From assembly GCA_937927675.1 (NCBI GenBank), contig CALBSG010000074.1:1-10920 (forward strand): 10,920 nucleotides of DNA, given 5' to 3'. The notes beneath the pieces are model-generated. The model saw nothing but the letters and a program-made list of their open reading frames with translations, did no database searches and was not told the origin of the DNA. The translations under genes were made by a program, and so were the position numbers. Source of the stretch: an uncultured Paracoccaceae bacterium. Its GTDB lineage: Bacteria > Pseudomonadota > Alphaproteobacteria > Rhodobacterales > Rhodobacteraceae. Below are positions 1 to 6,202 of this stretch, one piece after another. How positions within the stretch are numbered: the first letter of the stretch is position 1; each line of letters begins with the position of its first letter.

Positions 1-280
1 AAGTAACGTGACCCACAAACTGTGAAGCTTTCCCAGGTCATCGGTAGCTCAGCTTACGCCAAATTCCCTGCTGGGCAGATATGCTACGTGTTAGACGCCG
101 ATGCGCCCAAACCGCCCACATATCCCTTCATTCATCATATTTTCAAAGAGCGCGGACACAAAACAAACAGCACACCCGAACTTCGGGCGTATCTGCCGTC
201 ATGCAACCAGATTTCGTTACGAGCGTTTCATCTCGCTTCCCGTTTCAACGTCTGCATCACTGCGTCGCGTCCTCTTCGGT
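1..280 (-). other. rRNA operon 5' leader (partial; 16S rRNA gene lies beyond base 1)
   Basis: Read on the minus strand, this stretch follows a good promoter (288-316) and carries a boxA-like antitermination site (140-151) preceded by a small hairpin (175-187). It then has the phrase GATATGTGGGCGG (124 to 112), which I remember from Rhodobacteraceae 16S leaders. It is clearly lower in GC than the coding regions, and no frame on either strand resembles a protein. The distance and order (promoter, hairpin, boxA, about 140 more bases) fit an rrn leader whose mature 16S would start just off the left edge. No 16S sequence is visible, so the identification rests on the regulatory signals and on memory of related leaders, not on rRNA sequence. 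Confidence 0.72.
140..151 (-). promoter_or_regulatory. boxA-like rRNA antitermination site
   Basis: The minus strand reads GCTCTTTGAAAA, close to the boxA consensus of bacterial rRNA leaders (TGCTCTTTAACA in E. coli), which recruits NusB/S10 for antitermination. A short GC hairpin with arms CCCGAA/TTCGGG (175-187) lies just upstream, in the place of boxB. The order promoter, hairpin, boxA is that of a classical rrn leader. Confidence 0.65.
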
Positions 281-287
281 GAGGCGG

Positions 288-316
288 TATTTAGGGAAAG
301 CTTCCGGGGGCCGCAA
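288..316 (-). promoter_or_regulatory. rRNA operon promoter (-35/-10)
   Basis: On the minus strand TTGCGG (316-311) and TAAATA (293-288) are separated by exactly 17 bases. The bases after the -10 box are a GC-rich discriminator (CCGCCT), as expected for a growth-rate and stringently controlled rRNA promoter; initiation would be near 280-281. Upstream (320-346) there are T-rich and A-rich tracts that could act as an UP element. Position and strand fit the rrn leader that follows. Confidence 0.7.
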
Positions 317-319
317 GAG

Positions 320-346
320 AAAAAAGCCCGGTTGCATTCATTTTTC
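320..346 (-). promoter_or_regulatory. A/T-tract UP-like element upstream of the rrn promoter
   Basis: Directly upstream of the -35 box on the minus strand there is a run of six T (325-320) and, one helical turn or more further up, a run of A around 341-345. Such tracts are where the alpha subunit of RNA polymerase contacts strong rRNA promoters. The assignment is by position and base composition only. Confidence 0.35.
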
Positions 347-428
347 TGTCGCACTCAACGTTTATTGGGATTTTTCGCAGGTGCGACCGACAAGCTTAGC
401 GCAGTTTCATCGGGTCAGGCCGGGCTTT

Positions 429-466
429 GGCGGCAGATCGGGGCGAATCTGCCCGAATCTGCCGCC
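429..466 (-). terminator. Strong hairpin after the amidohydrolase gene (possible 3' end without T-run)
   Basis: GGCGGCAGAT plus CGGG (429-442) pairs with CCCG plus ATCTGCCGCC (452-466). This gives a 14-base-pair stem with one bulged base (456) and a nine-base loop. It starts 14 bases beyond the amidohydrolase stop codon and lies upstream of the rrn promoter on the same strand. No T-run follows on either strand, so it is not a standard intrinsic terminator; it may stabilise a 3' end or support Rho-dependent termination. The rest of 347-479 shows nothing else recognisable. Confidence 0.45.
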
Positions 467-479
467 CGATTCTGGCAAA

Positions 480-2141
480 TCAGGCCAAATCGCCCCCCTG
501 ATAGGTGATCTGCCCGCCCGAAACCGTCAGAGCGATTCCCGTCTGGCCAATCTTCTCGGGTGCGATCGCTTCGATATCGCCATCAATCATCACCAGATCG
601 GCAGCCAGCCCCGGCCGCAAGGTTCCGGTCACGTCTTCCAGATGCCCTGCCCAGGCCCCGCCGGCCGTATAGGCGTAAAGCGTCTCCATCAGGCTGACGC
701 GCTCGTCCTGGCAATCCGCGTAAGGCACCCGCGTCATCGCCGCCTGAATCCCGCGCATCACCGAGACATCGGTCACCGGCCAGTCGCTGGCAAAGGCCAA
801 GGGTGCGCCATGGTCGGCAAGCGTCTTCCACAGATAGGCATCGCGCCAGCGCGCCTTGTGGAAAACATGATCCATCGTCGACATCGGGAAATCCATCGCC
901 CCCGGAGGATGCGGAGGCTGCACCGAGGCCGTGATCCCCAAGGCGCCCAAGCGCGGCACATCAGCCCGGTCGATCAGTTCGATATGTTCGATGCGGTGGC
1001 GGCTGTCACGCTTGCCATTGCGGATCTGCGCTGCCTCATAACCGTCAATCGTCTGACGCACCGCCGCGTCGCCAATCGCATGCACCGCAATCTGCAATCC
1101 GCGGCGATCCGCCTCGGCGCAAATGTCCTTGAACTGCTCCAACTCGAACAGCGGCTCGGCCCGCTCCATCGTGCCGGGATAAGCGTTGAGCATGAAGGCC
1201 GTGCGGCTGTCCACCACGCCGTCCATGAACATCTTCACAAATCCACTGCGCACCCAATCGCCGGTGAACTCATCCGCCATGGCAGAGGCACGTTCCAGTT
1301 CGGCCAAATCCATATGCGGCTTCATATGGAACGGCACCACGACACGGGCGGTCAGGCGCCCCTCATCTGCCATCTCCTGAAGCAGCACGCAGGTATAGCG
1401 GTTGCCATCCATGTTCACCATCGAGGTGATGCCATGCGCCGCGCAATGGGCCAACCCGGCCGCCACCTTGTCTTTGTCTGCCCCCCGCATCGCCGCATCC
1501 GGCCAAGGCGTAGGCTCGCCGCCCGTTGCGATCCCCAATTGCAGATGGGCCTCGCCGCCCAGCGCCAGAACCGGACCAAAGGCTTCGAACTCACGCAGCT
1601 CGCCGGTGGCGGTGCCATCCTGCCCCATCACCACGATATGGCCGGGCGGGGTTTGCGCCCCTTGCAAGATCCCTGCCGCCTGCAAGGCAGCCGTATTGGC
1701 CCAGACCGTATGGTGATCGGGCGACATCAGGGCAATCGGGCGATCCGCGATCACCTGATCCAGATCATGCCGCGTGACCGGATGGTCCAGAATTTCATAA
1801 GCCGCGCCCTGTGCCATCAACAGCGGGCGATCCGCATTCTTTGCCGCATAGTCCAGAAAGGCTGCTTTCAGGGCATCAAACCCTTCAACGCCGCCCAACT
1901 GCAACTGCACCAACTCGGCCCCACCTAGAACAAGATGCAAATGGCTCTCAACAAAGCCGGGCAGAACCGTCCGCCCCTTGGCGTCGATCACCTGCGCGCC
2001 CGGCCCCGCCACCGCCTCCACCTCGGCCCGCGTGCCAACGGCCAAGACCTTGCCACCGCCCAAAGCCACCGCATCGGCCCGAGGCTTCGCAGGGTCCATC
2101 GTCAGCACCTTGGCATTCACAACAATCATCTCAGCAGCCAT
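480..2141 (-). CDS. Amidohydrolase of the YtcJ/NfdA type (Amidohydro_3)
   Basis: The 553-residue protein belongs to the metal-dependent amidohydrolase superfamily, in the branch with B. subtilis YtcJ and N-substituted formamide deformylase. It has no signal peptide, so it should be cytoplasmic. The order of motifs is typical: a metal-binding HxH in ESHLHL (His67, His69), Lys303 in FVKMFMDG (the place of the bridging lysine), His354 in AVHAIGD, His386 in RIEHIE, Asp453 in FASDWP, and a C-terminal beta-sandwich ending in GLAADLVMID. Length is normal. ATG at 2141 is chosen because AAAGGG lies seven to eight bases upstream; Met5 is a weaker alternative. It follows the ureohydrolase after 64 bases on the same strand, so co-transcription is likely and a nitrogen-compound substrate is plausible. 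The exact substrate cannot be read from the sequence. Confidence 0.88.
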   Translation of the reverse strand: MAAEMIVVNAKVLTMDPAKPRADAVALGGGKVLAVGTRAEVEAVAGPGAQVIDAKGRTVLPGFVESHLHLVLGGAELVQLQLGGVEGFDALKAAFLDYAAKNADRPLLMAQGAAYEILDHPVTRHDLDQVIADRPIALMSPDHHTVWANTAALQAAGILQGAQTPPGHIVVMGQDGTATGELREFEAFGPVLALGGEAHLQLGIATGGEPTPWPDAAMRGADKDKVAAGLAHCAAHGITSMVNMDGNRYTCVLLQEMADEGRLTARVVVPFHMKPHMDLAELERASAMADEFTGDWVRSGFVKMFMDGVVDSRTAFMLNAYPGTMERAEPLFELEQFKDICAEADRRGLQIAVHAIGDAAVRQTIDGYEAAQIRNGKRDSRHRIEHIELIDRADVPRLGALGITASVQPPHPPGAMDFPMSTMDHVFHKARWRDAYLWKTLADHGAPLAFASDWPVTDVSVMRGIQAAMTRVPYADCQDERVSLMETLYAYTAGGAWAGHLEDVTGTLRPGLAADLVMIDGDIEAIAPEKIGQTGIALTVSGGQITYQGGDLA

Positions 2142-2164
2142 CGGCCCGCCCTTTCATCTTGGCA

Positions 2165-2194
2165 AAAATACTCCGGGGTTCGGGGCTGGCCCCG
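2165..2194 (-). repeat. Intergenic hairpin plus T-run element between ureohydrolase and amidohydrolase
   Basis: On the minus strand CGGGG-CCAG-CCCCG (2194-2181) forms a five-pair hairpin. It is followed by AACCCCGGAGTATTTTTGCC, with five T at 2169-2165. The GGGG arm could alternatively pair with the second CCCC. I recall the phrase CCGGAGTATTTTTGCCAAGA as frequent in intergenic DNA of Rhodobacteraceae; only one copy is in this window. It could be a weak terminator, attenuator or mRNA stability element that sets different levels of the two genes. Confidence 0.4.
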
Positions 2195-2205
2195 ATCCCA
2201 CATCT

Positions 2206-3186
2206 TCAGCCACGCGCCGGCCCAGAAATTTTCTCAGCCATCACACACAGCATTTCAAACATCAGCGAAATCCCCAACCAGGCCGTCCCGCCCGAGGGAT
2301 CAAACGGCGGCGAGACCTCCACCAGATCGGCCCCCACAACATTCAGCCCCCTGAGGCCGCGCGCCACCTGCAAGGCCTGCCAAGATGTTGGCCCACCCAC
2401 CTCTGGCGTCCCCGTCCCCGGTGCAAAGGTCGGGTCCACAAAGTCGATATCATAGGTCACATAGGTCGGCCCCTGCCCGACAATCTCGCGCGCTTCGGCC
2501 ATCACATCCTCTGGCCCCCGCGCGTGAAACTCGGCAATCGGAATGATCCGGATGCCATTGGCAGCCGCAAAATCCCAATCCTCGCGGCCGTAAGCCGTGC
2601 CGCGAATACCGATCAGGCAATAGCGTTTGGGGTCGATCAACCCCTCCTCCACCGCACGGCGGAACGGGGTGCCGTGGTTATAGCGGCTGGTGCCGAAATA
2701 AATGTCGTTCAGATCGGTATGGCTGTCGAACTGAATCATGCCCACCGGACGGTGCTTGGCCACCGCCCGCAGGATGGGCAAGCTGCACAGATGGTCCCCG
2801 CCCCCGGTCAAGGGCAAGATGCCTGCCTCGACGACGCGGGTATAAAACGCCTCCATCCGCGCCATGCTGTCCATCAGATCGCCGGGGTTCGGCGCGACAT
2901 CGCCCAAATCGGCACAGCGCGCGAGGTCAAAGGGCGCGACCCAGGTTGCCCCGTTCTGCGCCCGGATCATGGTAGACAGATCGCGCAACTGGCGCGGCCC
3001 ATGGCGCGGGCCGGGGCGGTTTGTCGTGCCCCCATCCCAAGGCGCACCAATCAAGCCGATCTGCACTTGCGCAAAGCGGGGATGGTCAAAGGGAACATGC
3101 GGCAGGCGCATAAAGGTCGGCACACCTGCGAATCGCGGCAGGTCAAAGCCCGACACAGGTTTGAAAAAGCCGTCATTTCCGGTCAT
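2206..3186 (-). CDS. Ureohydrolase: agmatinase / guanidinobutyrase family
   Basis: The 326-residue protein is a binuclear-manganese ureohydrolase (arginase/agmatinase fold), cytoplasmic, which hydrolyses a guanidino compound to urea and an amine or amino acid. All six expected metal ligands are visible: His132 in GGGDHL, Asp154/His156/Asp158 in FDSHTDLND, and Asp246/Asp248 in YDIDFVDP. HGTPFRRA (171-178) and VEVSPPFD (290-297) are further family signatures. Family members often have GGDHS; here residue 133 is Leu. The N-terminal MRLPHV stretch and DSHTD recall guanidinobutyrase and guanidinopropionase-type enzymes as much as SpeB, so the substrate (agmatine, 4-guanidinobutyrate or other) is open and I give no symbol. 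ATG at 3186 is preceded by AAGGGGA at about eight bases. It is first in a probable two-gene unit with the amidohydrolase. Confidence 0.88.
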   Translation of the reverse strand: MTGNDGFFKPVSGFDLPRFAGVPTFMRLPHVPFDHPRFAQVQIGLIGAPWDGGTTNRPGPRHGPRQLRDLSTMIRAQNGATWVAPFDLARCADLGDVAPNPGDLMDSMARMEAFYTRVVEAGILPLTGGGDHLCSLPILRAVAKHRPVGMIQFDSHTDLNDIYFGTSRYNHGTPFRRAVEEGLIDPKRYCLIGIRGTAYGREDWDFAAANGIRIIPIAEFHARGPEDVMAEAREIVGQGPTYVTYDIDFVDPTFAPGTGTPEVGGPTSWQALQVARGLRGLNVVGADLVEVSPPFDPSGGTAWLGISLMFEMLCVMAEKISGPARG

Positions 3187-3221
3187 CGCCCATTCCCCTT
3201 TGCCGATTCTCTATCCATTTG

Positions 3222-3227
3222 ATCATA
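3222..3227 (-). promoter_or_regulatory. Possible -10 box for the ureohydrolase-amidohydrolase unit
   Basis: TATGAT on the minus strand lies 36 bases before the ATG of the ureohydrolase, which would give a leader of about 30 bases. I see no good -35 box 16-18 bases upstream (AAAGAC at best), so the promoter would be weak or activator-dependent. The wider 3187-3363 gap also holds the divergent bactofilin promoter and nothing else recognisable. Confidence 0.28.
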
Positions 3228-3305
3228 TCGCGGAACCCTTGCCCGTCTTTCCGCGCCAATCCCGCGTCGCTCCTGCACAATCCCGCCCACCCAAAACGGC
3301 AGCGC

Positions 3306-3335
3306 TTGACCGTCATTCCGCCTTCGGTCCTTATA
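3306..3335 (+). promoter_or_regulatory. Promoter of the bactofilin gene
   Basis: TTGACC (3306-3311) and CTTATA (3330-3335) are separated by 18 bases, a good sigma-70 pattern for an alphaproteobacterium. Transcription would start near 3342. That leaves a short leader containing the AAGGA ribosome site at 3351-3355, eight bases before ATG 3364. Confidence 0.6.
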
Positions 3336-3363
3336 CAGACCGCCGCTGCCAAGGATTTGCGCC

Positions 3364-3738
3364 ATGTTCTCGAAGACTGCCGATACTACCGCTGCCCCCC
3401 CGCGCCCGCCGACCGGCCCCGGCAGCAACACCCGTTCGGTGCTGGCGGCCGATCTGAAGATCACCGGTGATGTCAGATCCTCGGGCACGGTCGAGCTGAT
3501 GGGCGAGGTCGAAGGCACGCTTGAGGCCCATACGCTGACCATCGGCGGCGAGGGTCTGGTCAACGGCGACGTCGCGGCCGACACGGTTGAGATCAAGGGC
3601 CGCCTGTCGGGCCAGATCGCCAGCCAAACCCTGACCCTGCGGGCGGCGGCGCAAGTGACCGCCAACATCGGCTATTCGACCGTGGTGATTGAAAGCGGCG
3701 CGCAGATCGAAGGCCGCTTTGCCCGCAACAAAGACTGA
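3364..3738 (+). CDS. Bactofilin (polymer-forming cytoskeletal protein)
   Basis: The 124-residue protein is a typical small bactofilin (DUF583). A disordered, Pro/Thr-rich N-terminus (about 1-25) is followed by a bactofilin core of repeated beta-helix turns rich in Gly, Val and Thr, for example ITGDV (33-37), GEVEG (47-51), GLVNGDV (64-70) and IEG near the end, then a short polar tail. Bactofilins polymerise without nucleotide, often on the inner membrane, and organise cell-wall or polar structures, as Caulobacter BacA/BacB do. Many are linked to an M23 peptidase; no such gene is adjacent, so this one stands alone behind its own promoter. AAGGA eight bases upstream supports the start. Its TGA abuts the stop of the convergent thioesterase. 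GC hairpins just downstream (GGGCGGG/CCCGCCC at 3751-3779, and 3778-3794) lack a T-run. Confidence 0.92.
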   Translation: MFSKTADTTAAPPRPPTGPGSNTRSVLAADLKITGDVRSSGTVELMGEVEGTLEAHTLTIGGEGLVNGDVAADTVEIKGRLSGQIASQTLTLRAAAQVTANIGYSTVVIESGAQIEGRFARNKD

Positions 3739-4164
3739 TCAGCCGATCTTGGGCGGGATGGAATAGGTCAACCCCGCCCGCGCCACCGGCGCGGATGTGC
3801 CTTCGCTTGTCATCAGCACATCCCCCACCGCCAAGACCCGCCCCAGTTTCAGCACCCGCGCATGGGCCAGAACATCTCGCCCCGCCGCGGGCTTGCGCAT
3901 GAAATCAATGCTGCAATTTGTGGTCACCGCCAGCGCCACCGGGCCAATCTGCGCCAAGATCGCCAGATACATCGCCACATCGGCAAGGCCGAACATCGCC
4001 GGCCCCGACACCGTGCCGCCGGGGCGCAGATGCTTTTCACCGACCCGCAACCGCAGGATCAACCCCTCGGGTCCGACGTGCTCCACCCCGAAATCATCGG
4101 CCACCTGCGCAAAGTCGCTGACCAAAAACGCCTGCAAGGCGGCCCGATCCATTACCAAACCCAT
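3739..4164 (-). CDS. PaaI-family hotdog-fold thioesterase
   Basis: The 141-residue protein has the size and pattern of PaaI/YdiI-like acyl-CoA thioesterases, single hotdog-fold cytoplasmic enzymes that release CoA from acyl-CoA and work as dimers or tetramers. The core motif HLRPGGTVSGPAMF (45-58) and Asp62 in LADVAM correspond to the substrate-binding helix and its catalytic acid. NCSIDFMRKP (83-92) is the usual beta-strand signature. The start at 4164 is fixed by a strong GGAGG five bases upstream; Met5 lacks such a site. The gene is divergent from the crotonase with only 55 bases between the starts, so the two may share control and acyl-CoA substrates. The physiological substrate is unknown. 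Confidence 0.87.
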   Translation of the reverse strand: MGLVMDRAALQAFLVSDFAQVADDFGVEHVGPEGLILRLRVGEKHLRPGGTVSGPAMFGLADVAMYLAILAQIGPVALAVTTNCSIDFMRKPAAGRDVLAHARVLKLGRVLAVGDVLMTSEGTSAPVARAGLTYSIPPKIG

Positions 4165-4219
4165 GCTTTCCTCCGCGCCGGTCCGCGCCTAGACTGCCAA
4201 GGGATCAAGGGGGATTGCA

Positions 4220-5008
4220 ATGACCGAACCACTGCTGATGCGCGCGGACCAGAACCATATCGCGACCCTGACCCTGAACAGCCCGACCAATTTCAATGCG
4301 CTGTCGGATGAGATGCTCGCCGCCCTTTCGGGCGAAATCGACCGGCTGTCACGCGACCGCAACATTCGCGTGGTGGTCCTGAAAGGGGCCGGCAAGGCGT
4401 TTTGTGCCGGGCACGACCTGCGGCAGATGCAATCCCACCGGGCCGACGCCGACAAAGGAGCGGCCTATTACCAAAGCCTGTTCGCCCGTTGCGCCGCCAT
4501 GATGCAAAGCCTGCAAGCCTTGCCGCAGATCACCATTGCGCAGGTCCATACCATCGCCACCGCCGCAGGCTGCCAATTGGCGGCAAGCTGCGACATGGTG
4601 GTGGCGGCGACCGGCACCCGCTTTGGCGTCAATGGCATCAACATCGGTCTGTTCTGCTCCACCCCCATGGTGGCCCTCTCTCGCAAGGTACCGCCCGCCG
4701 TCGCCTTTGAAATGCTGTCCACCGGCGCGTTCATCTCTGCCGAGCGCGCCCGCGAGGTGGGTCTGGTGAACCGCGTCACCGCCCCCGAGGATCTGGAGAC
4801 CGAAACCCATCAGTTGGCTGAAACCGTGGCGGGCAAACTGGCCAAGGCAAACCGGATCGGCAAAGCCGCCTTTTACGACCAACTTCCTCTGACGACGCCA
4901 GAGGCCTATGCGCTTGCCGGTCGCGCCATGGTCGAAAACATGCTCGATCCCGATACTGACGAAGGCATCTGCGCGTTTCTTGAAAAACGCCCCCCGAATT
5001 GGGGCTGA
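4220..5008 (+). CDS. Enoyl-CoA hydratase/isomerase-family (crotonase) protein, ECHDC3-like
   Basis: The 262-residue protein has the crotonase fold. It shows FCAGHDL (61-67) and TAAGCQLAASCD (114-125), the two oxyanion-hole regions, then NIGLFCSTPMVALSR (141-155) and a C-terminal FLEKRPP. These features match the ECHDC3-like subgroup, common in Proteobacteria and also found in mitochondria. In classical enoyl-CoA hydratase two glutamates activate water. Here the first is replaced by Gln119 and the second position falls on Gly139 in FGVNGINIG, so normal hydratase activity is doubtful although CoA binding should be kept. ATG 4220 has AGGGGG about seven bases upstream. The gene is divergent from the PaaI thioesterase, and its TGA abuts the MFS stop. 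Its role is probably acyl-CoA metabolism, exact reaction unknown. Confidence 0.88.
   Translation: MTEPLLMRADQNHIATLTLNSPTNFNALSDEMLAALSGEIDRLSRDRNIRVVVLKGAGKAFCAGHDLRQMQSHRADADKGAAYYQSLFARCAAMMQSLQALPQITIAQVHTIATAAGCQLAASCDMVVAATGTRFGVNGINIGLFCSTPMVALSRKVPPAVAFEMLSTGAFISAERAREVGLVNRVTAPEDLETETHQLAETVAGKLAKANRIGKAAFYDQLPLTTPEAYALAGRAMVENMLDPDTDEGICAFLEKRPPNWG
4983..5005 (-). terminator. Candidate intrinsic terminator of the ctaA-M32-MFS operon
   Basis: On the minus strand, just after the MFS stop, GCCCC (5005-5001) pairs with GGGGC (4993-4989) around a seven-base loop and is followed by G and five T (4987-4983). The stem is short but all GC. The element lies inside the last codons of the convergent crotonase gene, as it must since the two genes abut without spacer. 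Confidence 0.45.
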
Positions 5009-6202
5009 TTAGCGGTCGCGCCGGGACAAAAGCCCAAGCCCTATGGTCAAACCCAGCGCGGCCATTGCAAGGCAGGCGCCATAAATCAGCCCTGGCCCGC
5101 CATAGCCCAAAAGGGCGGCCCCGAAACTGGGGGCCGCAGCCGAGGCAAGGATGGGTGTCACGGCAACGGCCCCGGAAATTGTGCCAAACCCGCGACGGCC
5201 CAGAAGATCCGCAACCAACATGGGCCGCAGGTTCGATAACAGCCCCGCGCCGGCCCCTTGCAGCATGGCAAAGACAAAGATCAAGGCCGGCAACCAGCCC
5301 GCCGCCCATAAGACCGCCCCCGCCGCCAGCACAGACCCCAGCGACCATAGGCTGGCCCGCGCATTGGAAATCCGCGCGGAAAACGCCAGCAGCACCGCGC
5401 GGCCCGCAACTTGGGCAGGCCCGATGCAGGCCGCCGCCAGCGTCGCCATCCCGGCGCTCGCCCCCCGGTCCTGAAACAGCATCAGGATAAAGGTCAACAA
5501 GACGCCATGGTTCAACCAGATCAGCCCAAAGATGGCCGAGATTGCCCAAAACGCCGGGCGGCGCAGCGCGACCCGCAAAGCGCCGGGTTCCGGCGGGTGG
5601 CGGCGCGGCGCCTCGGCCCGCTCCATCCGGCGCAAGGCCCGCACGGCCCAGATATTCACCGGCACCGCCCCGAACAGGATCAGCAGGCTAAAGCCGATCA
5701 AGGCCCCCTGCCCGCCGAACTGTCGGGCGAGCAGATCCCCCAGTGGAAAGGTCAAAGAGCCAGAGAACCCCGCCACCAGCGTGACCCGGGTAATCGCCAG
5801 CCGCGCCTCCTCGCCCAGACGGCGGGTCAGAAAGGCAAAACAGGTCTCGTAAAGACAGGCGGCCTGCGCCAGCCCCAGAACCGCCCAGATCGCCAGCCAC
5901 CACCCGACCGTGGGCGCAAAGCCCAAAGCTGCAACGCCCAGCGCCGCAAGGATCGGCATATAGCTCAGCATCTCGCCGCCCCAGCCCCGGTCCACCCAAC
6001 GCCCGGTGAAAGGGGTCAGCGCCGCCATCACCAGAAAGCCCAAGGTCGGCCCGGCGGCCAGTTGCCCTGCCGTCCAGCCGGTTTCAGCCAATAGATCCGG
6101 CAGGATCGCCGGAAAGGCATAGTAGACGCCCGCATAGGTCAGCGTCTGCCCAAGCGCCAACCCATAGACGGGGCCTCGCGCTGGGGACAGATCGCGGCTC
6201 AC
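5009..6202 (-). CDS. MFS transporter, 12 transmembrane segments
   Basis: The 397-residue protein is an inner-membrane major facilitator superfamily permease. Two sets of about six hydrophobic helices (roughly 12-190 and 215-393) are joined by a basic, proline-containing cytoplasmic loop (190-215). GRWVDRGWGGE (67-77) after the second helix corresponds to the family's motif A, with Asp71 and Arg72. The overall look is of the monocarboxylate/oxalate-formate antiporter-like branch, but the substrate cannot be inferred. The start is a GTG at 6202 that overlaps the TGA of the M32 peptidase by four bases (GTGA) and has only a weak GGGT upstream, so translation is probably coupled. It is the last gene of the ctaA-M32-MFS unit and ends exactly beside the convergent crotonase. 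Confidence 0.88.
   Translation of the reverse strand: MSRDLSPARGPVYGLALGQTLTYAGVYYAFPAILPDLLAETGWTAGQLAAGPTLGFLVMAALTPFTGRWVDRGWGGEMLSYMPILAALGVAALGFAPTVGWWLAIWAVLGLAQAACLYETCFAFLTRRLGEEARLAITRVTLVAGFSGSLTFPLGDLLARQFGGQGALIGFSLLILFGAVPVNIWAVRALRRMERAEAPRRHPPEPGALRVALRRPAFWAISAIFGLIWLNHGVLLTFILMLFQDRGASAGMATLAAACIGPAQVAGRAVLLAFSARISNARASLWSLGSVLAAGAVLWAAGWLPALIFVFAMLQGAGAGLLSNLRPMLVADLLGRRGFGTISGAVAVTPILASAAAPSFGAALLGYGGPGLIYGACLAMAALGLTIGLGLLSRRDR

Noticed and set aside
38..95. tRNA-like stretch GGTAGCTCAGC
   Set aside because: It resembles a tRNA D-arm (A box), but no T-arm sequence, anticodon stem or closing acceptor stem follows at the right distance on either strand.
22..508. Small plus-strand ORFs (22-282 and 101-508)
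   Set aside because: They lie over the rrn leader and promoter, have no ribosome site, and show no protein-like pattern.
81..1928. A 615-codon open frame on the plus strand
   Set aside because: It is antisense to the amidohydrolase for most of its length and its first part crosses the rrn promoter and leader. The sequence is rich in Arg, His and Pro with no domain, as expected for a shadow frame in GC-rich DNA.
1978..3222. A 414-codon open frame on the plus strand
   Set aside because: It is the antisense shadow of the ureohydrolase and the end of the amidohydrolase, which have complete metal-site motifs on the minus strand.
3183..3668. Minus-strand frame opposite the bactofilin (161 codons)
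   Set aside because: The bactofilin on the plus strand has promoter, ribosome site and clear beta-helix repeats; the opposite frame has a low-complexity composition and no motif.
3751..3794. Two GC hairpins after the bactofilin stop
   Set aside because: Stems are seven pairs each, but they lie in the coding sequence of the thioesterase and no T-run follows, so chance in GC-rich DNA is as likely as a terminator.
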